Below, piece by piece: positions 44,278 to 51,559 of a stretch of 52,254 bases of DNA. The translations under genes were made by a program, and so were the position numbers. Every line of letters begins with the position of its first letter. The stretch's first letter is position 1. The stretch comes from Bacteroidota bacterium (GTDB taxonomy: Bacteria > Bacteroidota > Ignavibacteria > SZUA-365). The DNA is taken from contig JACZJN010000091.1 of NCBI GenBank assembly GCA_014860565.1, positions 1-52,254 on the forward strand, given 5' to 3'. The notes under the pieces are model-generated. The model saw nothing but the letters and a program-made list of their open reading frames with translations, was not told where the DNA came from and searched no databases.

Positions 44278-44808
44278 ATGAATCCGATAACCGCTTCACG
44301 CACCACGTTCCCCACCGTACGCGACTTGCCGCGTCCCCTGCGTCATCTTCTCGCGGCGTTCCTGATCACCGGGATGATCGGCTTCACCCTTGGCGCGTTC
44401 TTCGTCGATCATACGACGGGTACGGCGCCTTCCGGAATCGCCGAACGCTTTCGCGGCAGTGAAGGCATCGGCGTTGATCTCGAACAGATGCCGGCGGAGC
44501 GCGAAATCCAGTACGAGAAGTCCCCGAGCGAAATGCTCAACGTCACGCACACGCATATCCTCGCCCTGTCGATGCTCTTCCTGCTCACCGGGGGCATTTT
44601 CTCCCTCGCCACCGGCATTCCTCCCCGTCTCAAAGCCTTCCTCATCATCGAACCTTTCGTCAGTCTCATCGTCACCTTCGGCGGCATGTGGCTCGTGCGT
44701 TATCACCATCCCGGATGGGGATATGTGATCGCCGCAAGTGGGCTGCTGATGGCCGGCTGCTATTACGTGATGGTATGCGTTGGGGTGTACCAGTTGATGA
44801 GGCGATAG
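44278..44808 (+). CDS. Four-helix membrane protein with histidines at helix ends, unknown
   Basis: This 176-residue protein is predicted to have helices at about 24-43, 94-113, 118-140 and 148-174. A periplasmic-looking loop (44-92) joins the first two. Histidines cluster at the membrane borders: H45, H91 and H93 (VTHTHILAL), H143 and H144 (RYHHPGWGY), positions that could ligate heme b or a metal. I do not recognise a named family. It is co-transcribed with the porin and FMN-binding protein and could be the membrane electron donor of that module; this is inference. Confidence 0.75.
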   Translation: MNPITASRTTFPTVRDLPRPLRHLLAAFLITGMIGFTLGAFFVDHTTGTAPSGIAERFRGSEGIGVDLEQMPAEREIQYEKSPSEMLNVTHTHILALSMLFLLTGGIFSLATGIPPRLKAFLIIEPFVSLIVTFGGMWLVRYHHPGWGYVIAASGLLMAGCYYVMVCVGVYQLMRR

Positions 44809-44855
44809 AGGAGTAAGGGAGAGGAGGACGGGGAGTACACGGAGAATGCGTTTAC

Positions 44856-45007
44856 CGCAGAGGCGCACAGAGGCGCACGGAGGGTTTTGGGAAATCGCTT
44901 TGAGTTTTACCCGGGGTAAATTCTCTGATGCAAGTCAGCAATGATCCGAAGACGGATGACCCCCGCAGAGGGAAAAATCCTCTGTGCGCCTCCCACGCCT
45001 CCGCGGT
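44856..45007. repeat. Dispersed inverted repeat, CAGAGGCGCA type, in gene-free stretch 44809-45122
   Basis: CGCAGAGGCGCACAGAGGCG followed by CACGGAGGG (44856-44884) is mirrored by CCTCTGTGCGCCTCCCACG followed by CCTCCGCGG (44978-45006), about 95 bases apart. A smaller dyad (GCAGAGG/CCTCTG) lies inside at about 44964-44984. More CTCTCC tracts continue to 45050. The 314-bp stretch otherwise holds only the operator-like dyads just before the Lrp gene. It belongs with the elements near 37768, 39501 and 42405. Confidence 0.6.
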
Positions 45008-45079
45008 GAAATCCTCTCCGTGGCCTCCCTACCCTCCTCTCCCTTTCTACTACAATCCCTACTTGCGCGGCCTTATTTA

Positions 45080-45117
45080 ATATCATATATTGCATGATAT
45101 ACCTTACTAATTAAGGT
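45080..45117 (+). promoter_or_regulatory. Two dyads upstream of the Lrp gene, probable autoregulatory operator
   Basis: ATATCAT-7 bases-ATGATAT (45080-45100) and ACCTT-7 bases-AAGGT (45101-45117) lie back to back in an AT-rich block ending five bases before the Lrp ATG. Lrp/AsnC regulators commonly bind AT-rich dyads at their own promoters, so these are good candidate sites for it. Confidence 0.5.
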
Positions 45118-45122
45118 CTCCG

Positions 45123-45590
45123 ATGCTCGATGAATTAGATATTCTTGTCCTTGATGCCCTGCAGAAGAATGGCCGTGTGAAGCGGAACGAGCTGGCAGAG
45201 CTGGTGGGATTGTCGCTTCCGGCGACGAGCGACCGTTTGCGCAAGCTTGAAGAGCGCGGGTATATCCGTGGATACGCGGCGATTCTGGATCCGGCGCAGT
45301 TCGGGAAGGACATCACGGCCTTCGTGCAGGTCTCTGTCGACACCTCGCTGCATTACGATAATTTCCTCAAGCACGTGCAGCAGAGTCCGGAAATTCTCGA
45401 ATGTCACGCCATCACCGGAGAGGGCTCGCATCTTCTGAAAATCCGCACCGACAACACCGCCGCACTCGAGCATGTCCTTTCCCAGATACAGTCGTGGAAG
45501 GAAGTGCAGCGCACGCGGACAAGCATTGTGCTCTCGACGACGAAAGAAACGCTGAACATCAATCTCAAACCATCATCCACCCAATCATAG
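45123..45590 (+). CDS. Lrp/AsnC family transcriptional regulator
   Basis: This 155-residue protein has an N-terminal winged HTH ([53 protein letters not shown], residues 2-58) and a C-terminal RAM/AsnC effector domain (about 68-145) with [20 protein letters not shown]. The family senses amino acids. It lies 13 bases before glnA in the same direction, so it probably controls glutamine synthetase and itself in response to nitrogen or amino-acid supply (inference from position). Confidence 0.94.
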   Translation: MLDELDILVLDALQKNGRVKRNELAELVGLSLPATSDRLRKLEERGYIRGYAAILDPAQFGKDITAFVQVSVDTSLHYDNFLKHVQQSPEILECHAITGEGSHLLKIRTDNTAALEHVLSQIQSWKEVQRTRTSIVLSTTKETLNINLKPSSTQS

Positions 45591-45603
45591 AGGAACACAC
45601 GCC

Positions 45604-47034
45604 ATGAGCGACGCGCGCAAGGACGCTATTCGCAAGGTTTTCGAGACGATCAAGGACAACGACGTCACGATGATCGATTTCAAATTCATGGACTTCCCCG
45701 GCCAGTGGCAGCACTTTTCGGTGCCCAAGCATCAGCTGAGCGAAGACAGCTTCGCCGAGGGCTTCGGCTTCGACGGCTCGAGCCTTCGCGGCTTCAAGGC
45801 CATTCATGAAAGCGACATGGTCATCATCCCCGATCCCGCGACGGCGATGATAGATCCGTTCGTGAAGGAACCCACGCTCAGCCTCATCTGCGACATCTAC
45901 GAGCCGCTGACGATGGAGAAATACGAACGCTGTCCGCGCAACATCGCGCAGAAAGCCGAGCAGTACCTGCAGTCCACCGGATTGGCCGACACCGCGTTCT
46001 TCGGTCCCGAAGCCGAGTTCTTCATCTTCGACGACGTGCGCTACTCCAGCGGCGAGAATCATTCGTATTATGAAGTCGATTCCATCGAAGGTGGCTGGAA
46101 CACCGGCCGCGACGAAGGTCCCAACCTCGGATACAAGCCGCGTTACAAGGAAGGCTATTTCCCCGTTCCCCCCACGGATCACTTCAACGACCTGCGCAAT
46201 GAAATGGTGCGGGTTCTGATGGAATGCGGACTCGAGGTCGAAACACAGCATCACGAAGTCGCCTCCGGCGGACAGTCCGAAATCGACCTGCGCTTCGCGC
46301 CGCTGCTCAAGGCCGCGGACGATCTTCTGCTTTTCAAGTACATCATCAAGAACGTCGCCCATCGCAACAACCGTACGGCGACCTTCATGCCTAAGCCGAT
46401 TTTCGGCGACAACGGGTCAGGCATGCACGTGCACATGAGCCTGTGGAAAGAAGGCAAGCCGCTGTTTTATGGTGACCGTTACGCCGGTCTGAGCGAGATG
46501 GGACTGCACTTCATCGGCGGTCTTCTCAAGCACGCGCCCGCCCTCTGCGCCATCACCAATCCCACGACCAACAGCTACAAGCGCCTGGTGCCCGGGTTCG
46601 AGGCGCCGGTGAATCTCGCGTACTCGCAGCGCAACCGTTCCGCTTCCGTTCGCATCCCGATGTATTCGTCCTCGCCCAAAGCCAAGCGCGTCGAATTCCG
46701 TACGCCCGATCCCAGCACGAATCCGTACCTCGCCTTCTCGGCGCTGCTCATGGCCGGACTCGACGGCGTCATCAACCGTATCGATCCGGGCGAACCACTG
46801 GACAAGGACATCTACGACATGGCCCCCGAGGAACTGAAGAATGTGCCGTCCACTCCGGCCACGCTCGAAGAAGCCCTGATGGCGCTCGAACGCGACCACG
46901 ACTTCCTGCTCAAGGGCGGCGTCTTCACCGAGAGCGTCATCCAGACCTGGATTGACTACAAGATGAACCGCGAAGCCAGGCAGATCGCCCTGCGTCCGCA
47001 TCCCTTCGAATTCGGCCTGTACTTTGACGTGTAG
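45604..47034 (+). CDS. glnA: Glutamine synthetase type I
   Basis: This 476-residue enzyme makes glutamine from glutamate, ammonia and ATP. The beta-grasp domain contains [16 protein letters not shown] and [12 protein letters not shown]. The catalytic domain has [16 protein letters not shown], the HNR-like [21 protein letters not shown] with [14 protein letters not shown], and the ATP-site [17 protein letters not shown], then RSASVRIP. Near the C-terminus [11 protein letters not shown] holds a Tyr at the position adenylylated in GSI-beta enzymes (NLYDLPPEE in E. coli), so adenylylation is possible. Expressed with the preceding Lrp gene. A short GCGGCGC-ttc-GCGCCGC hairpin follows (47055-47071). 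Confidence 0.97.
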   Translation: MSDARKDAIRKVFETIKDNDVTMIDFKFMDFPGQWQHFSVPKHQLSEDSFAEGFGFDGSSLRGFKAIHESDMVIIPDPATAMIDPFVKEPTLSLICDIYEPLTMEKYERCPRNIAQKAEQYLQSTGLADTAFFGPEAEFFIFDDVRYSSGENHSYYEVDSIEGGWNTGRDEGPNLGYKPRYKEGYFPVPPTDHFNDLRNEMVRVLMECGLEVETQHHEVASGGQSEIDLRFAPLLKAADDLLLFKYIIKNVAHRNNRTATFMPKPIFGDNGSGMHVHMSLWKEGKPLFYGDRYAGLSEMGLHFIGGLLKHAPALCAITNPTTNSYKRLVPGFEAPVNLAYSQRNRSASVRIPMYSSSPKAKRVEFRTPDPSTNPYLAFSALLMAGLDGVINRIDPGEPLDKDIYDMAPEELKNVPSTPATLEEALMALERDHDFLLKGGVFTESVIQTWIDYKMNREARQIALRPHPFEFGLYFDV

Positions 47035-47135
47035 CTTGCGGTGGATCGCCGCAAGCGGCGCTTCGCGCCGCGATATAGGATATAGGATGTAAGACATAGG
47101 ATTGCTCAAGGGAGCGGGACAAGTATCGATACCGC

Positions 47136-47206
47136 TGTAGGGGCGCAGCATGCTGCGCCCCTACAAATTTGTGCATGCTGCGCCCCTACAAATTTGTGCA
47201 TGCTGC
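47136..47206. repeat. 30-bp perfect palindrome with adjoining direct repeat
   Basis: The palindrome 47136-47165 has arms TGTAGGGGCGCAGCA and TGCTGCGCCCCTACA with no spacer. Part of it is repeated directly after AAATTTG: TGCATGCTGCGCCCCTACAA, then AAATTTGTGCATGCTG. A near-copy with one mismatch lies at 49559-49588 on the far side of the hip operon. The block abuts a HicB remnant. Upstream, 47073-47102 is a degenerate GATATAG-type simple repeat. The 392-bp stretch 47035-47426 holds this palindrome, the HicB remnant and the hip operators. Confidence 0.8.
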
Positions 47207-47291
47207 TGTTGCAATTGCCGTGGAATCGAGCGGAAAGGACATCAACCAGTGGGCGGGAGAGGTTCTCAACGAGGCCGCGCATTCGAAGTGA
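47196..47291 (+). pseudogene. C-terminal remnant of a HicB-type antitoxin
   Basis: A frame ending at TGA 47289-47291 reads LHAAV-like VHAAVAIAVESSGKDINQ, then WAGEVLNEAAHSK. That matches the ribbon-helix-helix C-terminus of HicB antitoxins, where LHAAIA...SGKSLNQW..EAL is typical. Everything upstream is lost: the frame runs straight into the palindromic repeat at 47136-47206. No hicA toxin is visible. About 31 residues remain and there is no convincing start, so it is a dead fragment that marks an older toxin-antitoxin site. Confidence 0.65.
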
Positions 47292-47292
47292 T

Positions 47293-47390
47293 TATATCAG
47301 AACGGGTATAATGCAGCCGTGATATTAATAAATATATCAGAACGGGTATAATATTATGAAAACAGTTGATATTATACCCGATATGGTATA
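47293..47390 (+). promoter_or_regulatory. Operator/promoter region of the hip operon
   Basis: Two direct copies of TATATCAGAACGGGTATAAT (47293-47312 and 47333-47352), 40 bases apart, are followed by an inverted half ATTATACCCG (47371-47380) and then ATGGTATA. CGGGTATAAT and ATTATACCCG are exact reverse complements. The TATAAT within each copy could also serve as a -10 box. The array lies 35-135 bases before hipB, whose HTH product is the likely binder, as HipB autoregulates in other bacteria. Confidence 0.7.
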
Positions 47391-47426
47391 TATTTGTGCA
47401 TTCGAAGGAACATGAATGGATGAGCC

Positions 47427-47630
47427 ATGAATCTGCCCGATTTTGTCAAGGAGCGTCGGAAGCGGCTTGGGATGACTCAGGTGCAGTTGGCGGCCGCGGC
47501 TGGTGTGGGTCTGCGTTTTGTGCGGGATATCGAGCAGGGCAAGCATTCTCTTCGAATGGACAAGGTGAACCAGGTACTTTTCCTGTTTGGCCACGAACTG
47601 GCGGCCGTGCCGATGGAGCGTGAATCATGA
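47427..47630 (+). CDS. hipB: HipB-like XRE-family antitoxin/repressor
   Basis: This 67-residue protein is almost entirely an HTH_3 domain: DFVKERRKRLGMTQVQLAAAAGVGLRFVRDIEQGKHSLRMDKVNQVLFLFGHELAAVP, the y4mF/HipB pattern. It would bind the repeated sites upstream and, as part of the toxin complex, repress the operon. No strong ribosome site is visible (GGATGAG five bases before). Its stop overlaps the hipS start by four bases (ATGA). Confidence 0.9.
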   Translation: MNLPDFVKERRKRLGMTQVQLAAAAGVGLRFVRDIEQGKHSLRMDKVNQVLFLFGHELAAVPMERES

Positions 47631-47995
47631 CGCTGCGTTCGGGTATCGTGCGCATCGCTTCCTCCGACGCAGGTGTGATCTGGGAAGACGAGTACGGCAT
47701 CCACTTCCGGTATGAAAGTGAATGGCTCGGTCGTCCGGAAGCCGACGCGGTAAGTCTGACTCTCCCTTTGCGTCAGGAGGCGTATCACGACGAAAACATG
47801 CTGCCGTTTTTCGACGGACTCATACCCGAAGGATGGCTGCTCGACATCGCCATGAAAAATTGGAAGCTGGATGTCCGCGACCGGATGGGCCTGCTGCTCG
47901 CATGCTGTACCGACTGCATCGGTGCGGTGAGCGTGCATCCGGTTCGGGATGGAGATTTGCTTGTCCCGCACTCCCGGGAGGTCGGCGATGTCTGA
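47627..47995 (+). CDS. hipS: HipS-like protein (separate HipA N-terminal subdomain)
   Basis: This 122-residue protein corresponds to the N-terminal subdomain that precedes the kinase core in full-length HipA (the couple_hipA/HipA_N region): GVIWEDEYGIHFRYESEWLGRPEADAVSLTLPLRQEAYHDENMLPFFDGLIPEGWLLDIA. Here it is a gene of its own between hipB and the kinase gene. In the E. coli O127 HipBST system this small protein, HipS, is the antitoxin that neutralises HipT. A GGAG lies eight bases upstream; the 3' end overlaps hipT by eight bases. The HipS role is by homology and order. Confidence 0.87.
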   Translation: MTLRSGIVRIASSDAGVIWEDEYGIHFRYESEWLGRPEADAVSLTLPLRQEAYHDENMLPFFDGLIPEGWLLDIAMKNWKLDVRDRMGLLLACCTDCIGAVSVHPVRDGDLLVPHSREVGDV

Positions 47996-48950
47996 CTGTC
48001 TTGGCTGCTGTCTTCCCATCGAAGATCCATCGATGGAGTATCATCCCGCATGTGCGCACACTCTCTTCGGAAGCGATGCACCGCCGATCCTTCCGTATGC
48101 AATCAAGGACATCAATCGGCTCGCGAAGGAGAATGTCCTGCAGCGCGTCGCGGTTGCGGGTGTTCAGAAGAAATTGTCGCTGCATCTCCAGGGCGAACAG
48201 GGAAGCGCACAGCGCCTGACCATCGTCGGACTCTGGGGAGACTACATCCTCAAACCACCGACGGAAGAGTATGCCGAACTGCCGGAGCTGGAGCATGCGA
48301 CGATGCGGATGGCCGAGATCTGCGGGATCCAGATCGTGCCGAACGGACTTATCCGCATGAAATCGGGCGAACTCGCGTTCATCACGCGCCGCATCGACAG
48401 GCAGAAAGGCGGGGGCAAGCGCGCGATGGAGGACTTCTGCCAGCTCAGCGAGCGTCTCACCGAACACAAGTACCGTGGCTCGGTGGAGCAGGCGAGTAAG
48501 CTCATTCTTCGTCATACGGTAAATCCGGGATACGACCTCCTCCGGTTTTTCGAGTTGCTGGTTTTCTGCTTTCTTACTGGGAACGCCGACATGCATCTCA
48601 AGAATTTCTCGCTCTATCGACTGGCGGACGGCTATTCCCTCACGCCGGCGTATGATCTGCTGCCAAGCACCCTGCTGCTGCCTGATGATCCAGAAGAAAG
48701 CGCATTGACCATCAACGGGAAGAAGAATCGTCTGACGCGCGGAGATTTTCTTTCCGCTGCCTCGACGATGCGTATACCCGAACGTGCCGCGCTCAACAGT
48801 CTTGAGCGAATTATTGCTGCCGTGCCGGAATGCCGCACCTTCATCAAACGGAGCCGAGTCTCAGCACCAATGAGGAAACGCTACACGGCACTCATTGCCG
48901 CAAGGACCAAGCGACTTGTAAACACAGCGGAAGGAGCATCGCATGGCTGA
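47988..48950 (+). CDS. hipT: HipT-like serine/threonine kinase toxin (HipA C-terminal domain)
   Basis: This 320-residue kinase has an N-terminal CxxC...HxxC cluster (C4, C7, H19, C22) that may bind zinc. The Gly-rich loop follows (RVAVAGVQKKLSL, 53-65), then the nucleotide Lys K89 in DYILKPP, the catalytic D201 in GNADMHLKNFSL, and the metal-binding D223 in PAYDLLPS. HipT kinases phosphorylate a tRNA synthetase and halt translation. Autophosphorylated Ser residues of HipT/HipA lie two positions apart just before the loop Gly; here both positions (A55, A57) are Ala. The active-site residues are intact. The start at 47988 has GGGAGG seven bases upstream. Confidence 0.88.
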   Translation: MSDCLGCCLPIEDPSMEYHPACAHTLFGSDAPPILPYAIKDINRLAKENVLQRVAVAGVQKKLSLHLQGEQGSAQRLTIVGLWGDYILKPPTEEYAELPELEHATMRMAEICGIQIVPNGLIRMKSGELAFITRRIDRQKGGGKRAMEDFCQLSERLTEHKYRGSVEQASKLILRHTVNPGYDLLRFFELLVFCFLTGNADMHLKNFSLYRLADGYSLTPAYDLLPSTLLLPDDPEESALTINGKKNRLTRGDFLSAASTMRIPERAALNSLERIIAAVPECRTFIKRSRVSAPMRKRYTALIAARTKRLVNTAEGASHG

Positions 48951-49464
48951 ACTGAACACAGCAGAAGAAGTGAATTCCGCTGCGAATCATTCCGACCCTG
49001 TCTTCGCTCTGCGTCTGCGTCGCTACGACTGGATCGGGACCTCGTCGGGAGCGTTCGTGTTGCTGCTGGGGCTGTCTCTTGTCGTGCACGGATTCGGCTG
49101 GAGTCCGCGTCCACTTCCCTACGTGTTTTTCGGCTTCATCCTCGCTGATGCAGGTGGGGCATTCATCCTGTTCTTTCGCCGCACCAGTACACGGCAACAG
49201 TGGATACTCCGGCATTGTCCCGCCGTGGCGATGCGCCTTCGCATCGTGGTCGATGACAGAGGGGAGGGCCATTTCGCGAGACTGTATGCTGAAAGCGGTG
49301 ACGTCGTAGAAAGATCTGCGCTGTTTGTCCTCCCCGTTCAGGCTCCTGCTGATGAAGTCCCGTCGACGGGAGAATTGATCCCGTGCTCAGTGTATTTCGA
49401 CCCTGAATCCGGTTCCCCTGCCGCGATCCAGACCGAGGATACGGTGTATTGGGTGAGGGGATGA
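48943..49464 (+). CDS. Two-helix membrane protein, fourth gene of the hip operon
   Basis: This 173-residue protein has about 30 soluble N-terminal residues, two helices (TSSGAFVLLLGLSLVVHGF and LPYVFFGFILADAGGAFILFF), and a C-terminal soluble domain of about 90 residues rich in beta strands (MRLRIVVDDRGEGHFARLYAESGDVVERSALFVLPV). I recognise no family. The ATG overlaps the hipT stop by eight bases and is preceded by AAGGAG, so it is translated with the toxin. It may be an accessory part of the toxin-antitoxin module or an unrelated passenger. Confidence 0.72.
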   Translation: MAELNTAEEVNSAANHSDPVFALRLRRYDWIGTSSGAFVLLLGLSLVVHGFGWSPRPLPYVFFGFILADAGGAFILFFRRTSTRQQWILRHCPAVAMRLRIVVDDRGEGHFARLYAESGDVVERSALFVLPVQAPADEVPSTGELIPCSVYFDPESGSPAAIQTEDTVYWVRG

Positions 49465-49558
49465 CGGGTGACCGTGCGAAGTGATTGTGTGTGACCGGCG
49501 GGGGAGAAGGCGTGTGACGCTGTGAGCGGATGACCTATGACCGTCTGAAGGGACAATC

Positions 49559-49588
49559 TGTAGCGGCGCAGCATGCTGCGCCCCTACA
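49559..49588. repeat. Second copy of the 30-bp palindrome
   Basis: The arms TGTAGCGGCGCAGCA and TGCTGCGCCCCTACA differ from the perfect copy at 47136-47165 by one base. It follows a degenerate GTGACCG/ATGACC simple repeat (49463-49545). Together the two copies bracket the HicB remnant and hip operon. No transposase gene is near either copy. Confidence 0.8.
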
Positions 49589-49618
49589 ATACACGAAACA
49601 TGGGATTTCGATTATGAC

Positions 49619-50245
49619 CTAAAACCGGAATTGCATTCCCAAACCGTTCGGGTTCGGCATCAGCATGATCCCCGATTCGTCCGAGACGTCGAAATTGAAC
49701 AGCGCCGCGTCGACATACGCGTCGGCGAGCTGGAGGAGGTAGGTCACGAGCAGCCACCACCCGTAGGTATCGCGGCGGTCGCGGTAGAATTCTCGATAGC
49801 GCTTGTAGAGCAGATCACCATTCGGCTTTTCATCCGTGATCGTTTCCGCATACCACCCTTCGTATTTCTTGAACGTGTTGTGTTCGGTGACGATGCCCCA
49901 GACGAGGAAACCGGTGAGTCCCATCACCACCGGGACCTTCAGATACGATCTGTTGTACAATTGACCCCAGCCCGGGATCACCGCCGACCGCAGCACGGCT
50001 CCCAGCCCGGATCTGGTCTCGGGCTCTTCCACGACCGGCGCGCCCATCCCGTCCTTCAGGGTGATGCGCATGGAGTCGTCGGCGGACGCGGGCTGCCTTC
50101 GGATCATGATGCTCAGGGAATCCTTCGCCCCCAGCGGAGGGGCGACGTAGTCTTCCCGCAGTTTGACGCGCACGGAATCATCCTGCGCACGCAGGGGCAG
50201 TATGCAGACGATCAGCAGCAGCAACAATGGGAGTACTCGTCTCAT
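49619..50245 (-). CDS. DUF5683 family membrane protein
   Basis: This 208-residue protein has a signal peptide ending LPLRAQ (about 21), about 60 charged residues, then the DUF5683 core: SGLGAVLRSAVIPGWGQLYNRSYLKVPVVMGLTGFLVWGIV, the loop YRDRRDTYGWWLLVTYLLQLADAYVDAALFNFDVSDE, and a C-terminal beta strand. PGWGQLYN and DAYVDAHLFNFD-like motifs define this Bacteroidota family, whose function is unknown. The frame starts at an ATG at 50245. The gene is separate from its neighbours on both sides. Confidence 0.88.
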   Translation of the reverse strand: MRRVLPLLLLLIVCILPLRAQDDSVRVKLREDYVAPPLGAKDSLSIMIRRQPASADDSMRITLKDGMGAPVVEEPETRSGLGAVLRSAVIPGWGQLYNRSYLKVPVVMGLTGFLVWGIVTEHNTFKKYEGWYAETITDEKPNGDLLYKRYREFYRDRRDTYGWWLLVTYLLQLADAYVDAALFNFDVSDESGIMLMPNPNGLGMQFRF

Positions 50246-50344
50246 TCGATCAAATTAGCATGCATCGGTGGGACAAACAATATACTGTGCCGGGGCCAGG
50301 AGTGCGTTAACGTGGCCTGCGTGTGACTCGGTGTGGGACAAGCA

Positions 50345-51541
50345 TCAATCGATCCAGTGTTCGACGGGTTGCTGGAGAAACTCCTCCACAGGGATTCCGT
50401 CCCCGCCCACGAGAAGCATGCGGTCGGGATGGAAGGATGTGTTGAAGCGCGCCATTCCCGGTTGCGCGTCGCGGGTACGTCCGCTTTTCACTTCAATGGC
50501 GACAAGGCGCCGTTTTGTGCGCACAATAAAGTCCACCTCTTTTCCACCATCGCGCCAGTAATAGACATCGCAAAGCCGGGCAGCGGCAGCATTGACCAGA
50601 TGCGCCCCCACGGCGGATTCCACAAGTCGTCCCCAGTACGCCGGTGTTTTGCGCGCTGCCTCGAGCGTATATCCTGATTGTGCAGAGATGAGAGCGTTGT
50701 TGAAGACCTGGAATTTCGGACTCGATCCACGCTGACGGACGGTTTCGCCAGCGAATTTCTTCAATCCGGCGAGCAGTCCTGAAACCTCGAGCAAATCAAG
50801 ATAATGCGCCAGGGTTGTGGTGTTTCCCGCATCCTGCAGCTGACCGAGAATTTTAGTGTAGGAGAGAATCTGTCCCGAATACTGGCAGCCGATTTCAAAG
50901 AGCCGACGAAGGAGCGCGGGTTTATCGATTCGTGTGAGAAGCAGAACATCCCGTGAAATGGAGGTCTCGATCAGCGCATCACGCACGTAACTGCTCCAGC
51001 GTGAAGGATCGCTGACGAGCGGTGCTGATCCCGGATAACCACCGAAGAAAATGTATTCATCGATAGTCCAGCCGAAGGCCTCGGCCATCTCGGCTGCGGT
51101 CCAGTGCGGGAGGTGAATCACTTCGAATCTCCCGGCGAGGCTTTCCGTCATCCCCCGCTGCATAAGGAGGGGAGCGGAGCCCAGCAGCACGACCTTCAAT
51201 CGCCGCCGCGCACGGGTGTCTTCATCCCAAAGGCGTTTGACCGTTTCCGGCCAACCACTGATTTTCTGCACCTCATCCAGCACGAGCAATGCATCACCTT
51301 TTTCCGCACGGATTCGGGCCGTTTCCCACTGCTGCGCAATCCATGTATCCCCCCGGATCGCCGGTTCATCAGCGCTTGCGAAGTGCACGGGAGTCTTGAT
51401 CTCCCCCATGACCTGCTGCACCAGCGTTGTTTTCCCAACCTGGCGAGCGCCTGCAACGACCTGGATGAATCGTCGGGGCTCCCCGAGCCGCATCAACAGC
51501 TCCGCGAACATTGGACGACGATAGACTTTGGACATGATCAT
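50345..51541 (-). CDS. AAA ATPase with DUF4143 C-terminal domain
   Basis: About 398 residues. The P-loop is VVAGARQVGKTTLVQQV, followed by Walker B GDALLVLDEVQKISGW, the sensor strand KVVLLGSAPLL and the arginine-bearing ESLAGRFEVIHLPHW. The DUF4143 part has ALLRRLFEIGCQYSGQILSYTKILGQLQDAGNTTTLAHYLDLLE and ends in a PD-(D/E)xK-like core (YYWRDGGKEVDFIVRTKRRLVAIEVKSG). These two-domain proteins are widespread and of uncertain role. The ATG at 51541 is favoured; 51535 is also possible, and a TTG at 51568 would put the start inside the palindromic operator. Confidence 0.88.
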   Translation of the reverse strand: MIMSKVYRRPMFAELLMRLGEPRRFIQVVAGARQVGKTTLVQQVMGEIKTPVHFASADEPAIRGDTWIAQQWETARIRAEKGDALLVLDEVQKISGWPETVKRLWDEDTRARRRLKVVLLGSAPLLMQRGMTESLAGRFEVIHLPHWTAAEMAEAFGWTIDEYIFFGGYPGSAPLVSDPSRWSSYVRDALIETSISRDVLLLTRIDKPALLRRLFEIGCQYSGQILSYTKILGQLQDAGNTTTLAHYLDLLEVSGLLAGLKKFAGETVRQRGSSPKFQVFNNALISAQSGYTLEAARKTPAYWGRLVESAVGAHLVNAAAARLCDVYYWRDGGKEVDFIVRTKRRLVAIEVKSGRTRDAQPGMARFNTSFHPDRMLLVGGDGIPVEEFLQQPVEHWID

Positions 51542-51559
51542 CTGGAACGATGTAAATAA

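Noticed and set aside
47366-47623. Plus-strand frame overlapping hipB in another phase
   Set aside because: The hipB frame has a full HTH pattern and is coupled to hipS; the alternative starts inside the operator and has no motif.
47035-49618. Insertion sequence or integrative element carrying the hip genes
   Set aside because: The palindromes at both ends are suggestive, but there is no transposase, integrase, target duplication or tRNA site, so only a repeat-bracketed island is claimed.
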